Translations under genes and position numbers: made by a program
Notes under the pieces: model-generated
What the model saw: the letters and a program-made list of their open reading frames with translations, nothing else
Database searches by the model: none
Told to the model about the DNA's origin: nothing
Shown here: one piece after another, positions 32,423 to 42,848 of the stretch
How positions within the stretch are numbered: position 1 is the first letter of the stretch
Layout of the letters: the number at the start of each line of letters is the position of its first letter
From: Acephala macrosclerotiorum
Taxonomy: Eukaryota; Ascomycota; Leotiomycetes; Helotiales; Mollisiaceae
Length of the DNA stretch: 64,000 nt
Direction of reading: 5' to 3'
NCBI GenBank assembly: GCA_014904845.1
Contig: MU119495.1
Location: forward strand, 1 to 64,000

Positions 32423-33472
32423 TGATACCGGTGTTTGCTATTGCGGCTTGATGCTGCATTGAACAGTAATTTTTTCATATATCATGACTGTTAATGAGTC
32501 ACGAATCTCGTTTTACTTGTTCGGCTATGATTTGTCGTCTTATTATTGGTGTTCGTCGCCTCATTCGTAGCCATTCGTCCTCCTGTCGTTGCAATGGATC
32601 TCATGATCCTCGATTCGCAGCTCTCTTTGCCAGGTACCAGTGATAGGGGACCTGACTCCTGATTATCTTTAGTTTGTAGACATGGTGCATTGGCATTCTT
32701 ATCAAGAGCCTTCAAAAGTATACATACCATTATCTATCAGAGCTACTCGTCAGCGATCGAGCACTGATTCGCTGCCCTGTCTTCATCTAAGTATATCTCG
32801 TGATCTGCCACCGCAACAAGTGTTTCTTCCTCGCTAAGTTTTCGAGTCCCGAGTCGCAAATCTGTCACCCGAAGTTTTACCTATAGCAGCCCTTTATCAA
32901 AACTGTTAAGATCTACATTCCCAGGTGTCAAGAACTCAGGGTCGCACCGTTTCATTGGTCCTCGAATCGCATCTCCCCCCATACCAACGTTCATCGCTTC
33001 CGAGTCAGCCCTCCTCGACTTCCATCCAATAATGCCCAATGACGTCTTTCGCCCTCCCAATTCTCCCGATTCCCCCACCAAAGTCGCAATCCGTAACGAC
33101 GCCGATCATGCGCTGGCGCGTTCTACAGGCATCACCCCCGCCAAATCACGGGACCACGACGAGGACCCCTAATTAAGCGAGATCTATTTCCATGCTCGCA
33201 TTATCTTAAGATCGATATTGACAGGATAACGTTCCTTTGACAACCAAAGAACAGTCCAGGAAGGAAATGACGTCTTCATGTGCATGATTTGGACCGCGGA
33301 GATAGAGGTATAGATAGAAAGGTAAACACGCCATTAAGAGGGTTCGCTGACGAGTCTAGAGGTTTGTCTAGAAGCTTTTGATAGATTTTCGTTTCGTTTG
33401 GGAGTTTATGCGAGGTGGGGTAAGATAATAGGAGTGTGGTTACCATATCAATCGCCCAGATAGAACAACGAG
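32423..33472. other. Intergenic region with one possible small frame
   Basis: 3' region of the b561-like gene and upstream region of the proline-rich gene. Apart from the small frame at 33032-33172, nothing supportable is present. Confidence 0.45.
33032..33172 (+). CDS. Possible small proline/charge-rich peptide, 46 aa
   Basis: Short frame starting ATG (MPNDVFRPPNSPDSPTK) and ending SRDHDEDP-stop. Composition (P, S, D, R) is protein-like, and the frame is open upstream without ATG for about 100 bp. It could be a free small protein, an upstream frame, or an exon of the neighbouring proline-rich gene. No domain is recognised. Confidence 0.25.
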   Translation: MPNDVFRPPNSPDSPTKVAIRNDADHALARSTGITPAKSRDHDEDP

Positions 33473-34696
33473 ATGTGGAAAGTCGATTCGGATAGAGCGT
33501 ATCCTTTTCGCCACAAACACGCAAATCACTTCCAACCTTCACCTTCTTCTAGCGACATCAATAACTGCAACGAAGAGGAAGAAGATCATTGGTCGTATCA
33601 AAATCGGTACCAACTATCACCTTCTTTAATTGACGAAGACGAAGAAGTCCCGATCGTGTTTCGCAGGCCATTAGATTTCGAAGTTGAAGGAGAACGAAGG
33701 CCCGTAGTCAGAAATCCAGACATCGTGTCACCCTCCGGACTCCCAGTGGCTCAACAGCCAAATTCACCTCTCATCCCACCACCACCGGCAATGCTACCAG
33801 CTCCCAATCCTCATTCTCCTCCGCCGCAAGCTCCAACTCCTCCTCCGATGCACGCCTCGACTGAACGACACAGACCGAGACCTTTGCCACCCATCACACC
33901 AACGAGATCAAATTCCCGCTCTCTGCTCCTCCCACCGAATCTTTCTTATCACCAAGAGTACCGAGAACCACCTACCCCCTCCTCTCAGGCACCGAAAAAC
34001 GTCACCGGTCTCCTGACGGACGTGTTGTCAATTATGAATTCGATCATGTCGCAACAAGCACTCGTCGCATCCGAAAACGAGCTACTGGAAGACTTGACAG
34101 AGCTTGTAGTGATACTGCAAGCGGAGGCTGAAGAGATGTTACAACTGGCTGATTTTGTAGAGGAATACTGCGATGAGATTGAAGTCGAGGTTCAGGGTGA
34201 ACTTGAACGTGAGGGCTTGAAGGAATGGGCGGATGATTTGGGATTGAGGTTCGGTGGGGACGGAGGGTTGGGTACTGCGGGGTTGGATAGTGTGATTGAG
34301 CAGTATAGGAGGATGGGAGACGATGAGAGGGGATGTGAAGCAAATTATGGGTACGACGGGTATGATGATGCTGGATATGGGCATGAGAGAGAGGATTCGT
34401 TAGATTCTGGCATTGGAATGGGAACGCGAGATGATGTTTTAGAGGAGAGGGGGCAGGATGGTCATGTTGGAGAACTGAGACTGTCGGTGTATAAGCCGAA
34501 GGATTCAGAGTATAAGAGTAAAGAAAGTGAAAAAAAGCCAAGGAAAGAACACAGAAGGACGGATAGCGACAGCAAGTCGAGGAAGATGAAGCCTAAGAAT
34601 GCTCCACCTCAATTTCGAGATTCTGGTTTGGCTTTGTTGAGTCCAGAGAATAGCCCTCGTCGAAATAAAAGTAGTAGGAAGCCTAGATGGATTTAA
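33473..34696 (+). CDS. Proline-rich, acidic, mostly disordered protein with central coiled coil, 407 aa
   Basis: Single exon. The first about 55 residues are polar with an EEEED run. About 75-175 is proline-rich (PPPPAMLPAPNPH, SPPPQAPTPPP, PPITPTRS). About 180-240 is a predicted helical/coiled-coil segment with heptad-like leucines and many acids (LLEDLTELVVILQAEAEEML). About 250-310 is glycine/tyrosine-rich (YGYDGYDDAGYGHE). The C-terminus is strongly basic (KPRKEHRRTDSDSKSRK ... RRNKSSRKPRW), which could be a nuclear localisation signal. The polyproline blocks suggest SH3/WW/profilin partners. No catalytic domain and no confident family. Confidence 0.65.
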   Translation: MWKVDSDRAYPFRHKHANHFQPSPSSSDINNCNEEEEDHWSYQNRYQLSPSLIDEDEEVPIVFRRPLDFEVEGERRPVVRNPDIVSPSGLPVAQQPNSPLIPPPPAMLPAPNPHSPPPQAPTPPPMHASTERHRPRPLPPITPTRSNSRSLLLPPNLSYHQEYREPPTPSSQAPKNVTGLLTDVLSIMNSIMSQQALVASENELLEDLTELVVILQAEAEEMLQLADFVEEYCDEIEVEVQGELEREGLKEWADDLGLRFGGDGGLGTAGLDSVIEQYRRMGDDERGCEANYGYDGYDDAGYGHEREDSLDSGIGMGTRDDVLEERGQDGHVGELRLSVYKPKDSEYKSKESEKKPRKEHRRTDSDSKSRKMKPKNAPPQFRDSGLALLSPENSPRRNKSSRKPRWI

Positions 34697-35793
34697 TACA
34701 TATAGCTCAACGAGTTTTAGCACTCAGATAGGGGCAGAAAGGGGTGGCACGTGATATGCATGAATCATTTAAGCCACCACGACCACGCAGCTCTTCTTTC
34801 TCTTTCTTAGCTGGTGTATACATTATTTCTGTTCCTAGGATGGAAACTGTTTCAATGTTTCTTCGTTCTCGTAAAGGTCCACGATGCTTCTTCTTCGAGC
34901 TAGTGGTCGACGGCCTCAAAGTTTAGCGATCACTGCCTGAAAACGCGCCGACAGCCCCTGAATTTTAGCGACAAAGCACAGCTCCTAATAGCCCTTGCAG
35001 AAGAAATGAAACAAGGCTGAAAGTTTGTGACTTGTAAATGATGACTCCAAATTCCGTTTCTAGATGGAAAATTTTGCGGGGCTTTCCAAGTTGGAAAAAG
35101 CAACGTTGCATGCCAAGCAGGAAACAATTCAGCTGGCACGCCACAGAAATTTCTCGGTCTTCTTTCACTTCTGTCCTCGCTGGTTAAATGTCCCAAGATT
35201 CCAGTTTTTCTTCTTTTGCTATCAATACTTGAGATGATCGTGTCATTTCCCCCCCACAGCGTCGCTCAGCCAGAGAACGATTAACTTCAACGAAAGCTAG
35301 TACGATGGTCACGACCCAAGATCCGCGAGGAGAGGAAGTGCAGCTAGCGACAAGATGCGTGAGGCGTTACCGCCACACATGGTTCACCTGACGAGCTGAA
35401 AGCGCGAACGACATTAGAGGAAACCATCCATCGTTGGCATCGGCAAATACGCACGAACTTACTTGTGCTGGTGCTCAACCAGGTCTTGTAAGTACTCAAG
35501 TGTTCTACGGCTTCCAAGCTGACACATTTGGACCTTTCGACTGGTGCTGTATAATTATATTCAGATTGGATTGAGAGCTCAAGCATGTGCCAACAACCAA
35601 CAACCACCAATTAGAATGTAGGTAGGGCAGGCAGTGACGTGGTCCTGCAAGAAGCCTCGAGTTGCCATCTCCTGCTTTGCTACTTCCTCTTTATTTATAA
35701 CGAAACTTATTGAGCATTCTAAGGTGGCAGGTTGACAAAAGCAGGTGATGCAGCTCTCTCCTGCAGGTCGAAACTTCGACTAAACTACGCGAG
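34697..35793. other. Intergenic region before the SET gene
   Basis: About 1.1 kb with short frames on both strands and no recognised domain. It contains a small pyrimidine tract near 35200 (tttttcttcttttgc), typical of fungal promoters. Confidence 0.45.
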
Positions 35794-37329
35794 ATGGGTA
35801 TCGACTGCGGCTTTGACATCTACCCTCCTCTGGAGCGCGCAAAGGCAAACTAAGAGCGGTACGAGCTCTTCCTGCGCGAGGTGCTCGTCGCGTACAGGTC
35901 GCGGGATGGCAATGATGCAGACCAGGGTGGCGGTGGTGACGGCGGCAGCGTCGTGCGTGTAAACGCCGAGTCGGAGGAATTTTATATCGACTTCGCAGTT
36001 GGCAAACACCCACACTTACCGCGCCGGTGCGAGCACTTCTTTCGGTTCAGCTCCAAGATCAGCGGCAGGCCACTCGCTGAATCGTACATAGAAGGAGTGT
36101 ACAAGATTGCGAAGGAGTGGCTAGGGGACCGCGCTTACTTTTGGCATGAGGCGAATGACCTTGGCCCACGTATTGGCCATTCTGGCTGCTATAATTGGAA
36201 TGAGATTCACGCGGCGCAGAGGAAAATAAGGGAGCACAAGCAGCAGGCAGAGGTGCGAGAGCAGGAAGAAATAATGATACAGGACGAGGTGCAGCAAGAT
36301 GGGGATGTGACAGATAGGATGGCTGACGTGCCCGCTAGCCGCGACGGATTATACGCTATCAAACCCATCACGGGCAAAGGATTAGGCTTCGTCGCCACTT
36401 CTAAGATCTCCAAGGGTACACGCATACTGCTAGAGGTGCCACTCTTCAAAACGCAGGATTCCACTGAGGACATCAGTTCCGCAGAGATCATCATCTTAAG
36501 ATCAGTTAAGAGTCTCACGAAAGACCAGCAGCGAGCCTTCCTCGCGCTGCGGAATGCCCAAGGACATAAGTGCACTCCCGTACTAGGCATCGCTATAACG
36601 AATATGTTGCCGCTCGGCGGTAGCAACAGCGGCGGGCTGTTCCTCGAAGCGTCACGCATCAACCACTCTTGCCAGCCCAATGCACAGCACACATGGAACG
36701 ACGACCTCGGCCATCTGACTGTACACGCCCTGCGCGACATCGAGGCTAACCGTGAGATCACTATCTCGTACATAAGCGGCATCTCGCTGGGCTACGCGGA
36801 GCGCCAGCACTACCTGATGAATGCGTTCTCCTTTGCCTGTGCGTGCGAACTCTGCTCCCTGCCGTTGCTTGCACGCACCGGTAGTGATTATAGGCTAGAC
36901 CAGATCCGGTCTATCAGCGAGGATGAAGGTGCTGCCACCGACCCGAACCAGATCCTCGAGCACCCTGCCGAGTCTTTCGGCCAGGTGCATCGGTTATTCG
37001 AGTTGCTAGAAGAAGAGGGCATCTGTGACATAAGGATTGCACGAGCGTGCTTCGACGCCTTCCAGATCGCTGTCGTGGTCGGAGACAAGGCCCGAGCCAA
37101 GGTCTTCGCGGAGAGAGTGTACGCCGCTCGTAAGGTGCTTGCGGGTGATGACAACCCGACGACGATCATGTTCAAGCATCTCGCTAAGCAACCTGTGGAC
37201 TACCACCTGTATGGTAAGAGGATGAAATGCTATGACGATAGCTGGGAGGCTCCTCCGGGGATATGCGGAGAGGAACTTGAGAACTGGCTCTGGAATACGG
37301 ATTGGTGGTCGAGATGCAGTTTCTCTTGA
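35794..37329 (+). pseudogene. SET-domain protein gene with early in-frame stop
   Basis: The frame starts at ATG 35794 (MGIDCGFDIYPPLE...), meets TAA at codon 20 (35851-35853), then stays open for 492 codons. Both sides of the stop look coding (ERAKAN before, ERYELFLREVL after). An N-terminal fungal-specific region, including HLPRRCEHFFRFSSK, is followed by a SET domain at about 185-330: GLYAIKPITGKGLGF, RINHSCQPNAQHTW and ISYI. A post-SET cysteine cluster CACELC follows. Such proteins methylate lysines on histones or other proteins. A first usable ATG after the stop is at 36274 and would yield a 351-aa protein with an intact SET domain, so partial function is possible. A 57-nt intron bypassing the stop (ATGG|gtatcg...ctaag|AG) is conceivable but would delete conserved-looking residues. 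Confidence 0.75.
35851..35853 (+). other. Premature TAA stop in the SET gene
   Basis: In-frame taa between gcaaac and gagcgg. A single C-to-T change from CAA (Gln), in the CpA context preferred by RIP, would explain it. Confidence 0.6.
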
Positions 37330-38208
37330 TGATTATGAAGGCGAGGAGAAAACGGATCTTAGCCCTTAGGGTTGATGCGAAAATCTCATTTTGAAGCAGG
37401 GCCTTCGCGGTGTTGCAGATATAGTCAATTATTGCTAGTGCGCGGACTTCTCCACCTCCATTATCCAGATGCTTCTGGATCAGCTTCCGGATCTTTTTTG
37501 TAATGCGCAATTGTGCGTCTGATCCCTTCAAGACATTTTTGAACGCCAGGTATACTAATCTTTCATCTGGAGGGTTCTTAGCTATCGGATTTAATTATAA
37601 GGAGAGGCAAAGAGCAATTCTCTTAAAAAAAAAATTGAAGCACGAAAGATGAAGAAACAGGTCGCATGCGAGCAAGTTTGGATAGTTGAGGCTAGTTTAT
37701 CTAAGTACCGAGACGAATTAGTGGGAAACTGCTTCCTACCGAAGCCACAGATCACACAGATTTACTCGTCGATCTCTGCTTATGTCAGCTGATGCCGTAC
37801 GTGGCTAAGAGAGCGGGGTAAGTGCACCAGGTGCAACTAGATTGAACCACCTCCAACTTTGAAAGGCAGCATCGAGCCAACATTTGCTTCAAGCAACATT
37901 TCGATTTAATAGCTCGCGCTCCAATATACGAGTGCGGCCAGTCGTTCGTAGCAAGCCCTCAAATAGCGTCTCAACTCAACAGCTCACACCTTCGAGTGCG
38001 ATCGATCGTTTCTGCAGTCGGTAACCCTCACACAACACCTACAATTCTCGCCCTTACAGCTTCAAATTACGATTAACGGATTGGGTTACCGGACATCTAT
38101 GTAGCTAAACGATCATTAACACACCCACAAACGGTTGAATGCTGCCCTGGCGCCCAAGATCTTTCAGGAACTTGGACAACAGAGCCTGAATCATCGCCGA
38201 CGTACAAC
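37330..38208. other. Intergenic region between SET and BTB genes
   Basis: No gene is supportable. The section 37900-38060 has repeated c/t-rich words (ctcgcgctccaa, ctcaactcaacagctcac), likely the BTB-gene promoter. Confidence 0.45.
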
Positions 38209-39020
38209 ATGACCGCCGCATCTCATCAGAACTGGCCTCTTGAAGTGCTTTATAGAGATTTCATCAATGAGTCAGTGGGTCGAGGCTCAAGCGCGCTCCC
38301 ATACTAACATGCCTTTTCAGCGTCCTCCCACTCTATTTCGAGCCGTACGTCAGAATTCGAATCGAACCTGCTAGCCGCGAATATAAACTTCCGAAAGCCT
38401 TGCTGTGCGAGCAATCCACGTTCTTTGCGGCTGCATTTAACGGGAGCTTTCGGGAAGGAGAGGAACAGTTTATGGCTCTGATGAAAGAAGAGGATGTCGT
38501 TTCTACGCGGAGCTTCGAGCTGCTAGTGCAGTGGATGTTTGTCGGCAGAGTCAACTTTGATGAGTTACCACCAGAGGAAGCCATTACTGCTACCATCGAG
38601 TTTGTCAGGCTTGCGGATATGTGTAAAGTCACTGGTATGGAATCTTTGATGGCTGAACGCATCAAAGCTCTCATCGTCGACAAACCGCCTCTGACGAAAA
38701 CAAAAAAAAAGAAACTAGACACTAATAACAAGCCAGACACTAATACCCGTTGCCTCACATCCAAGCATATTATCTCGGCCGTGTTATTGCCTAAGGGACA
38801 CCCGGTACGAAGCATCCTGGTTTCGGCGGCCGTGCCGGGATATTTTGCTTGCGATGACTATTTGAACAGAGCTCTAGAGGTCCCCGACGTCGCGGTTGAT
38901 CTTCTTCAGGAGGTGCGGGCTGCCATAAAGAGTTTCCAGTCTGACGGATATGAAACGACGTTCCGCGATCCTCTCAGTGATGCGAGAATTGCCCTCCCCC
39001 GTTACTGTGGTATTCTATGA
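38209..39020 (+). CDS. BTB/POZ-domain protein, 253 aa
   Basis: Two exons: 38209-38270 and 38321-39020. The 50-nt intron has a perfect TACTAAC branch and joins Asn-Asp-Val-Leu in frame; its donor gtcagt is slightly unusual. The BTB fold covers about residues 30-130: VRIRIEP, REYKLPKALLCEQSTFFAAAF, FREGEEQFMAL, FELLVQWMFVGRV, and ATIEFVRLADMC. A KTKKKKLDTNN basic linker follows, then a helical C-terminus ending LPRYCGIL. Fungal stand-alone BTB proteins mediate dimerisation or recruit cullin-3. The partner is unknown. Confidence 0.85.
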
Positions 39021-39465
39021 TAAATACAGCCAGTACTGCAGAACTGAAGAAGCAAGATGCTGCTCGGGGAAGTTGGGGCAAATTAAAGGCGCGAGCGAAA
39101 GGTTGGGGACGGATATTGTATGAGAAAAAACGGCAACCATGTTCTCACTCGGCCTTGGGTTGTTGAAGTAGAAAGGGAGAGGTCGATGCAGTTTTTGCGA
39201 GATTACATTTATGAAGCATTTACTTAAATGTGCTGACTGTGGTTTCGTAGCTTGCAGGCAATGCAAGACCGCAATTGAGCCATTGTCAACACTAGTCCTA
39301 CTCAGGTTGCTAGTAATACGAAAATCGATCGTTAGAGGCCATGTATTGACTGACAGATTCCCGAGCTTAACTTAGATTTACAAGACCATACTCCCACTGT
39401 CCGCGGTCTCATCCTGCCCATGAAATGCCTTGCTGGTTGTCCACCCTCGGAGAGAGCCTACTCCC
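39021..39465. other. Intergenic
   Basis: 3' region of the BTB gene. Nothing recognisable. Confidence 0.4.
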
Positions 39466-39933
39466 CTAAAGTACCCCACTCTGGAGATATGGCTGGACCT
39501 GTGCTGTAATCCCTGGGCTAGGATTCACTACCATTCTCCGAATCATATAATCAGAGCCTGTTATCTCCATAACCTTTGCGCGACGCACTAGGCTTGTCGA
39601 CGGCCCTATTATTGAGAGATCTCCCTCCAGAAAAGCATTCATCGCCAAATATGGTTGCCAAGTTTCCATGAAAGCCCTACTTATTGAGAGTGACGTCCAC
39701 GATGTAGCCCTATCGCATGAAACACGGACTGTAGGTAAGAATGGATTGATTATCTCGTTGCCGATCGTTTGTGTATTAAGCCCGAGTGCGACCAGTTGTA
39801 TAACCTTCTGCGAAGCTTCACAAGCCGCTGTCATACGTTTGTCGGGCCTTGTAAATAAAATGACTTTTTCGCGGGTTATACAAGCTAGCACAAAATGCGT
39901 TTTCCACTCGAATGTAGATGTTGCGTCGCCCAT
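39466..39933 (-). CDS. Hypothetical protein or exon, 155 aa
   Basis: Minus-strand frame that looks like genuine protein (FEWKTHFVLACITREKVILF, CEASQKVIQLVALGL, AFMETWQPYLAMNAFLEGDL) and stays open about 25 codons upstream of its ATG. No known domain, signal peptide or membrane helix is evident. It may be the last exon of a longer gene, or part of a decayed one, since the surrounding 39-43 kb stretch holds other disrupted genes. Confidence 0.4.
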   Translation of the reverse strand: MGDATSTFEWKTHFVLACITREKVILFTRPDKRMTAACEASQKVIQLVALGLNTQTIGNEIINPFLPTVRVSCDRATSWTSLSISRAFMETWQPYLAMNAFLEGDLSIIGPSTSLVRRAKVMEITGSDYMIRRMVVNPSPGITAQVQPYLQSGVL

Positions 39934-40617
39934 ATCGAGTTCGGATCGATGTGTAACAAGGCTGGTGATCTGGGCGTTGAAAGGCGGCGATTGTGCCAGC
40001 TAGCAGTTATTTTCCAAGCTGGTAAATTTAGGAGGGGGTAATTCGTGTCGAATTTATTGACGGCACTACCGCAATGCTTTAGAGACTGGAGATATGAGCT
40101 CTGGATAGAAGGTCGGGAAGAAGAAGTAATGGATAGAGGCTCAACTTTGTGGCTCATCTCGCAACATGCGCACGGGCCTCGGGGACATGCCACTTGTTTT
40201 TTGCAACCACCGCTCCGTTAACGAGAGTGTGGTCATGGCTCGAAAGTATATCACTCCTTAGAATAACACCGAATCTTGCAAAGTTGTAATATAGCGACAC
40301 TTTAGGCAGCCATCACTTGGCAGGCTCGCCATGAATTTCTATCAGGTGTTTAAGAAATGGCTGATTCTATCGGTTTCTCAAGCGAGGAAATCTTCTTCAA
40401 TCTTCAATGCGCTTCAAATTTCAATAGACTCGTATCTTCCCTTCTTTTCCAAACACCGATGGCGCAATCATAGTACTGCTCAGTGTATCGGTCCTAAGCT
40501 GCTCATCCCAAAGCAAAGAAGGCAGGCACAACTCTGCAGAATGGCTCATAAGCATGTCTCTGCTCGGAATCTGTCTTTCCATTCTTGCCCCTGCTTTAGT
40601 GGTCCTGAAATCCAACA
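39934..40617. other. Intergenic, possibly holding lost exons of neighbouring dead genes
   Basis: A short plus-strand frame at 40331-40684 overlaps the following pseudogene in another frame and has no recognisable domain. Nothing else is supported. Confidence 0.4.
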
Positions 40618-41297
40618 ACTAACTCGTCAAATTGTGGAAGGTACGACCATCTGTTATACTAGCCATACTTTCCTCAACAATTAGTGCTCTTTTGAGCTTC
40701 TTGCTTTTCAACGGTATTGCGATTATTTGGTGGTGGTCTGCCAGACGTGGAACGCCTATTGAACATCTCCATCAGATGACGAATCGAGCGATCATTTTCC
40801 AGCCACACAAGTGGAAGACCGGAATTTTTGCACACAGGGGCTTCTCTACGATCTTCTTTGGAACATGTGCAATCTTACTTGCAGGATTTGCAGGTCAACC
40901 GATTGCTCAACAGTCCACAAAGACCAAAACATCGGATATCAGCATCGAAAATGTCCCCATGAAAGTTGAAATTTTACCCCAAATTCCAGATAGACTCAGT
41001 GGAACCGGTAAGGGTGGGTCTTCAAACTCTGCAAGCTTCGATTTCATTGCCGCCGCTGTACAATGGTAGTTGAACGATACCATCAGAAGTCGTTCGAGAC
41101 CAGGGTACATATGCGGCGGTACATGCTACAGTATCATCAATGCTCCCGGTATATCGGTAGATTTCTCTTCTAAATCCCAAACAGTTAATCTGTGCGATTC
41201 AACCATCGCGGAACAATATATCTTCCTGCTTGACTTCAACTTGGCACAAGATGACAAAGGTCATCCGTACATCAACTTTTCTTCGACATATTCATGA
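40618..41297 (+). pseudogene. Decayed DUF3176-like fungal membrane protein gene
   Basis: Plus-strand frame without its own ATG begins LVKLWKVRPSVILAILSS, gives one strong membrane helix (LLSFLLFNGIAIIWWW), a basic/aromatic loop, a second helix (IFFGTCAILLAGFAG), then an ectodomain. After VQW a TAG (41067-41069) interrupts, and the same frame resumes as LNDTIRSRSRPGYICGGTCY, then APGISVDF. That is the cysteine-containing GYxCxGTC...APG segment seen in large fungal membrane proteins of this type. It stops at 41295-41297, far short of the usual length, with further broken peptide fragments to about 41410. The missing start, the internal stop and the truncation mark it as dead. Confidence 0.65.
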
Positions 41298-41608
41298 CTT
41301 ATGAACATCACTGAAGTGTTTCGAGTCTCTGAAAAGATGGCTGTATCATTCCTCACTTGGACTTCTCTACTACTCTTTTCAACCTCACATATCCACCAGC
41401 TATGTCTTTGATGCAATCAACAAAAAGAGTAGTGCTGCATGCAAAGTAGCCTTTCCGGGAAAAGATAGAAGCAATAACCAACAAATAACACAATAGCTTA
41501 GAAATAGGCTTGTCCCAGCTCCACTAGACCTTCCGCAACACATCTCACCAGTATCCTCAAACCCAATTGGCTAGCATCAAGCCATCAGCACATAAACGAG
41601 AGCAAGAC
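41298..41608. other. Intergenic tail of the membrane-protein pseudogene
   Basis: Short continuation fragments (MNITEVFRVSEKM) in a shifted frame to about 41410, then featureless DNA up to the convergent secreted-protein gene. Confidence 0.4.
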
Positions 41609-42848
41609 TTAATATCGGCAAAGCAACAACGCTAACACGACCGCACCACTACTTGGGCGCACAGTAGGCGCAACAATCAAACTAGTGCTTTTTGAATCAT
41701 AGTCTAAGCACTGCGTCGGCAACGTCGTCCCATTATACGGGCCTAGCGGCATATTCTCCTTCGGCTTCGCAAGCGATAGATCGAAGTCCGTACTAATGCT
41801 TGGCACAACATAGGTGAGGTTCTTGTAGATATGAGCTGGATCTGTACCTGCTGGCGCTAGGGTGCAGTCGTTGATAACGTTCATTGCTTGAGACACGGCG
41901 AGATTGGCGTTAGGGAGATCCCCGTAGACGGTAATTGCGTCGCTGAAGATGCCTTTTAGGAACTTTGCTTTGGCGGAGATGAGTGGGCGGAAGGAGAGTT
42001 CGAGGTCGAATTGAAGATTGGAATTGGTGCTTTGGAAGGCGGTTAGGGTGAGGGTAGAGCCATTACTGAGAGGGAAGTGTTAGCGTGTCGGGTCTAGGTA
42101 CCAGGGGCTAACGTTCTTATAATTTAAATGTCCGTGTTTGGTCTTCATGCAGCACTGGTATCCAAATTGCAGAGTGAGCGGGTATCCGATAGACGTTAAT
42201 CACCGTGGCGGAGTTTGGGCTTGCGGATACACTCACCGTGAAATCAAGTCCATAAGTGAAGTTGGCAGGTGTCGAAGAGTTAACCCAGCCGTGGATCTGA
42301 GGGTCGAAGGTATAGACTGTTTCGTATGGGCTACCTTTCTAGAACTTATAAGCGAGAACGTGCCAAGTACCAGCGAGGGATTCATACATTAAAGGTAATT
42401 GATAGTCCGCTATCACCGAGAAGGTGAATGATCACCTCATTGGTGGGTTGCGTAGGTGTCAAGCCAATGTCGAGCTCAATATGAATCTGGAAATCGTCAA
42501 GGGCAACACCTCGTCAGTACATTGTAAAGTCGACTGGTAGCATTGAGAAGTTGGCGTTTGGTGCTCTTTGTTCGATGCAAGTTGGGATCTCGCTCGACGT
42601 GTCGTCGTAACCACCTGAGAAGCTCAGATCGCCGACGATACTGCAGCCATTGCAAGCTATGTTGAATTGGGCATTTCTGAATATTTGAGAGACGAAATGA
42701 GAGTTTTGTGTCTTTGAAGCTTGACTCACGAGTAGATGTTTCCAGTCTTGGTTAGGTCAATGTGTTGGCTGGCTTCTTCCGCGGCATCAGCTGCTGCGAA
42801 AGGGGTCAATGCAAACAACACGCTTGCTAATACCACATGGCCCTTCAT
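41609..42848 (-). CDS. Secreted fungal protein of unknown function, possibly GPI-anchored
   Basis: Minus strand. Exon 1 (42848-42730) begins with a clear signal peptide (MKGHVVLASVLFALTPFA). Exon 2 (42676-42388) has NAQFNIACNGCSIVGDLSF and a CIEQ cysteine. Exon 3 (42338-42237) encodes YETVYTFDPQIHGWVN. The last part (about 42070-41609) has STLTLTAFQSTN, CTLAPAG, several N-x-S/T sites and a short hydrophobic C-terminus (SSGAVVLALLLCRY) that might be a GPI signal. A TGA lies in exon 2 at 42516-42514. It either kills the gene or is removed by a 48-nt intron (gtcgac...ttccag, CTGAC branch) that keeps frame. The intron before the last exon is not resolved, as no donor in the right phase was found. 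Overall pattern resembles DUF7223-type extracellular proteins (weak). Confidence 0.5.

Noticed and set aside
33276..34541. Minus-strand frames opposite the proline-rich gene (e.g. 34044-34541)
   Set aside because: Antisense shadows of the biased codon use of the plus-strand gene.
35798..35854. A 57-nt intron that would bypass the SET gene stop codon
   Set aside because: Possible by GT-AG rule and in frame, but it would leave a four-base first exon and remove protein-like sequence. A point stop is simpler, though RNA data could reverse this.
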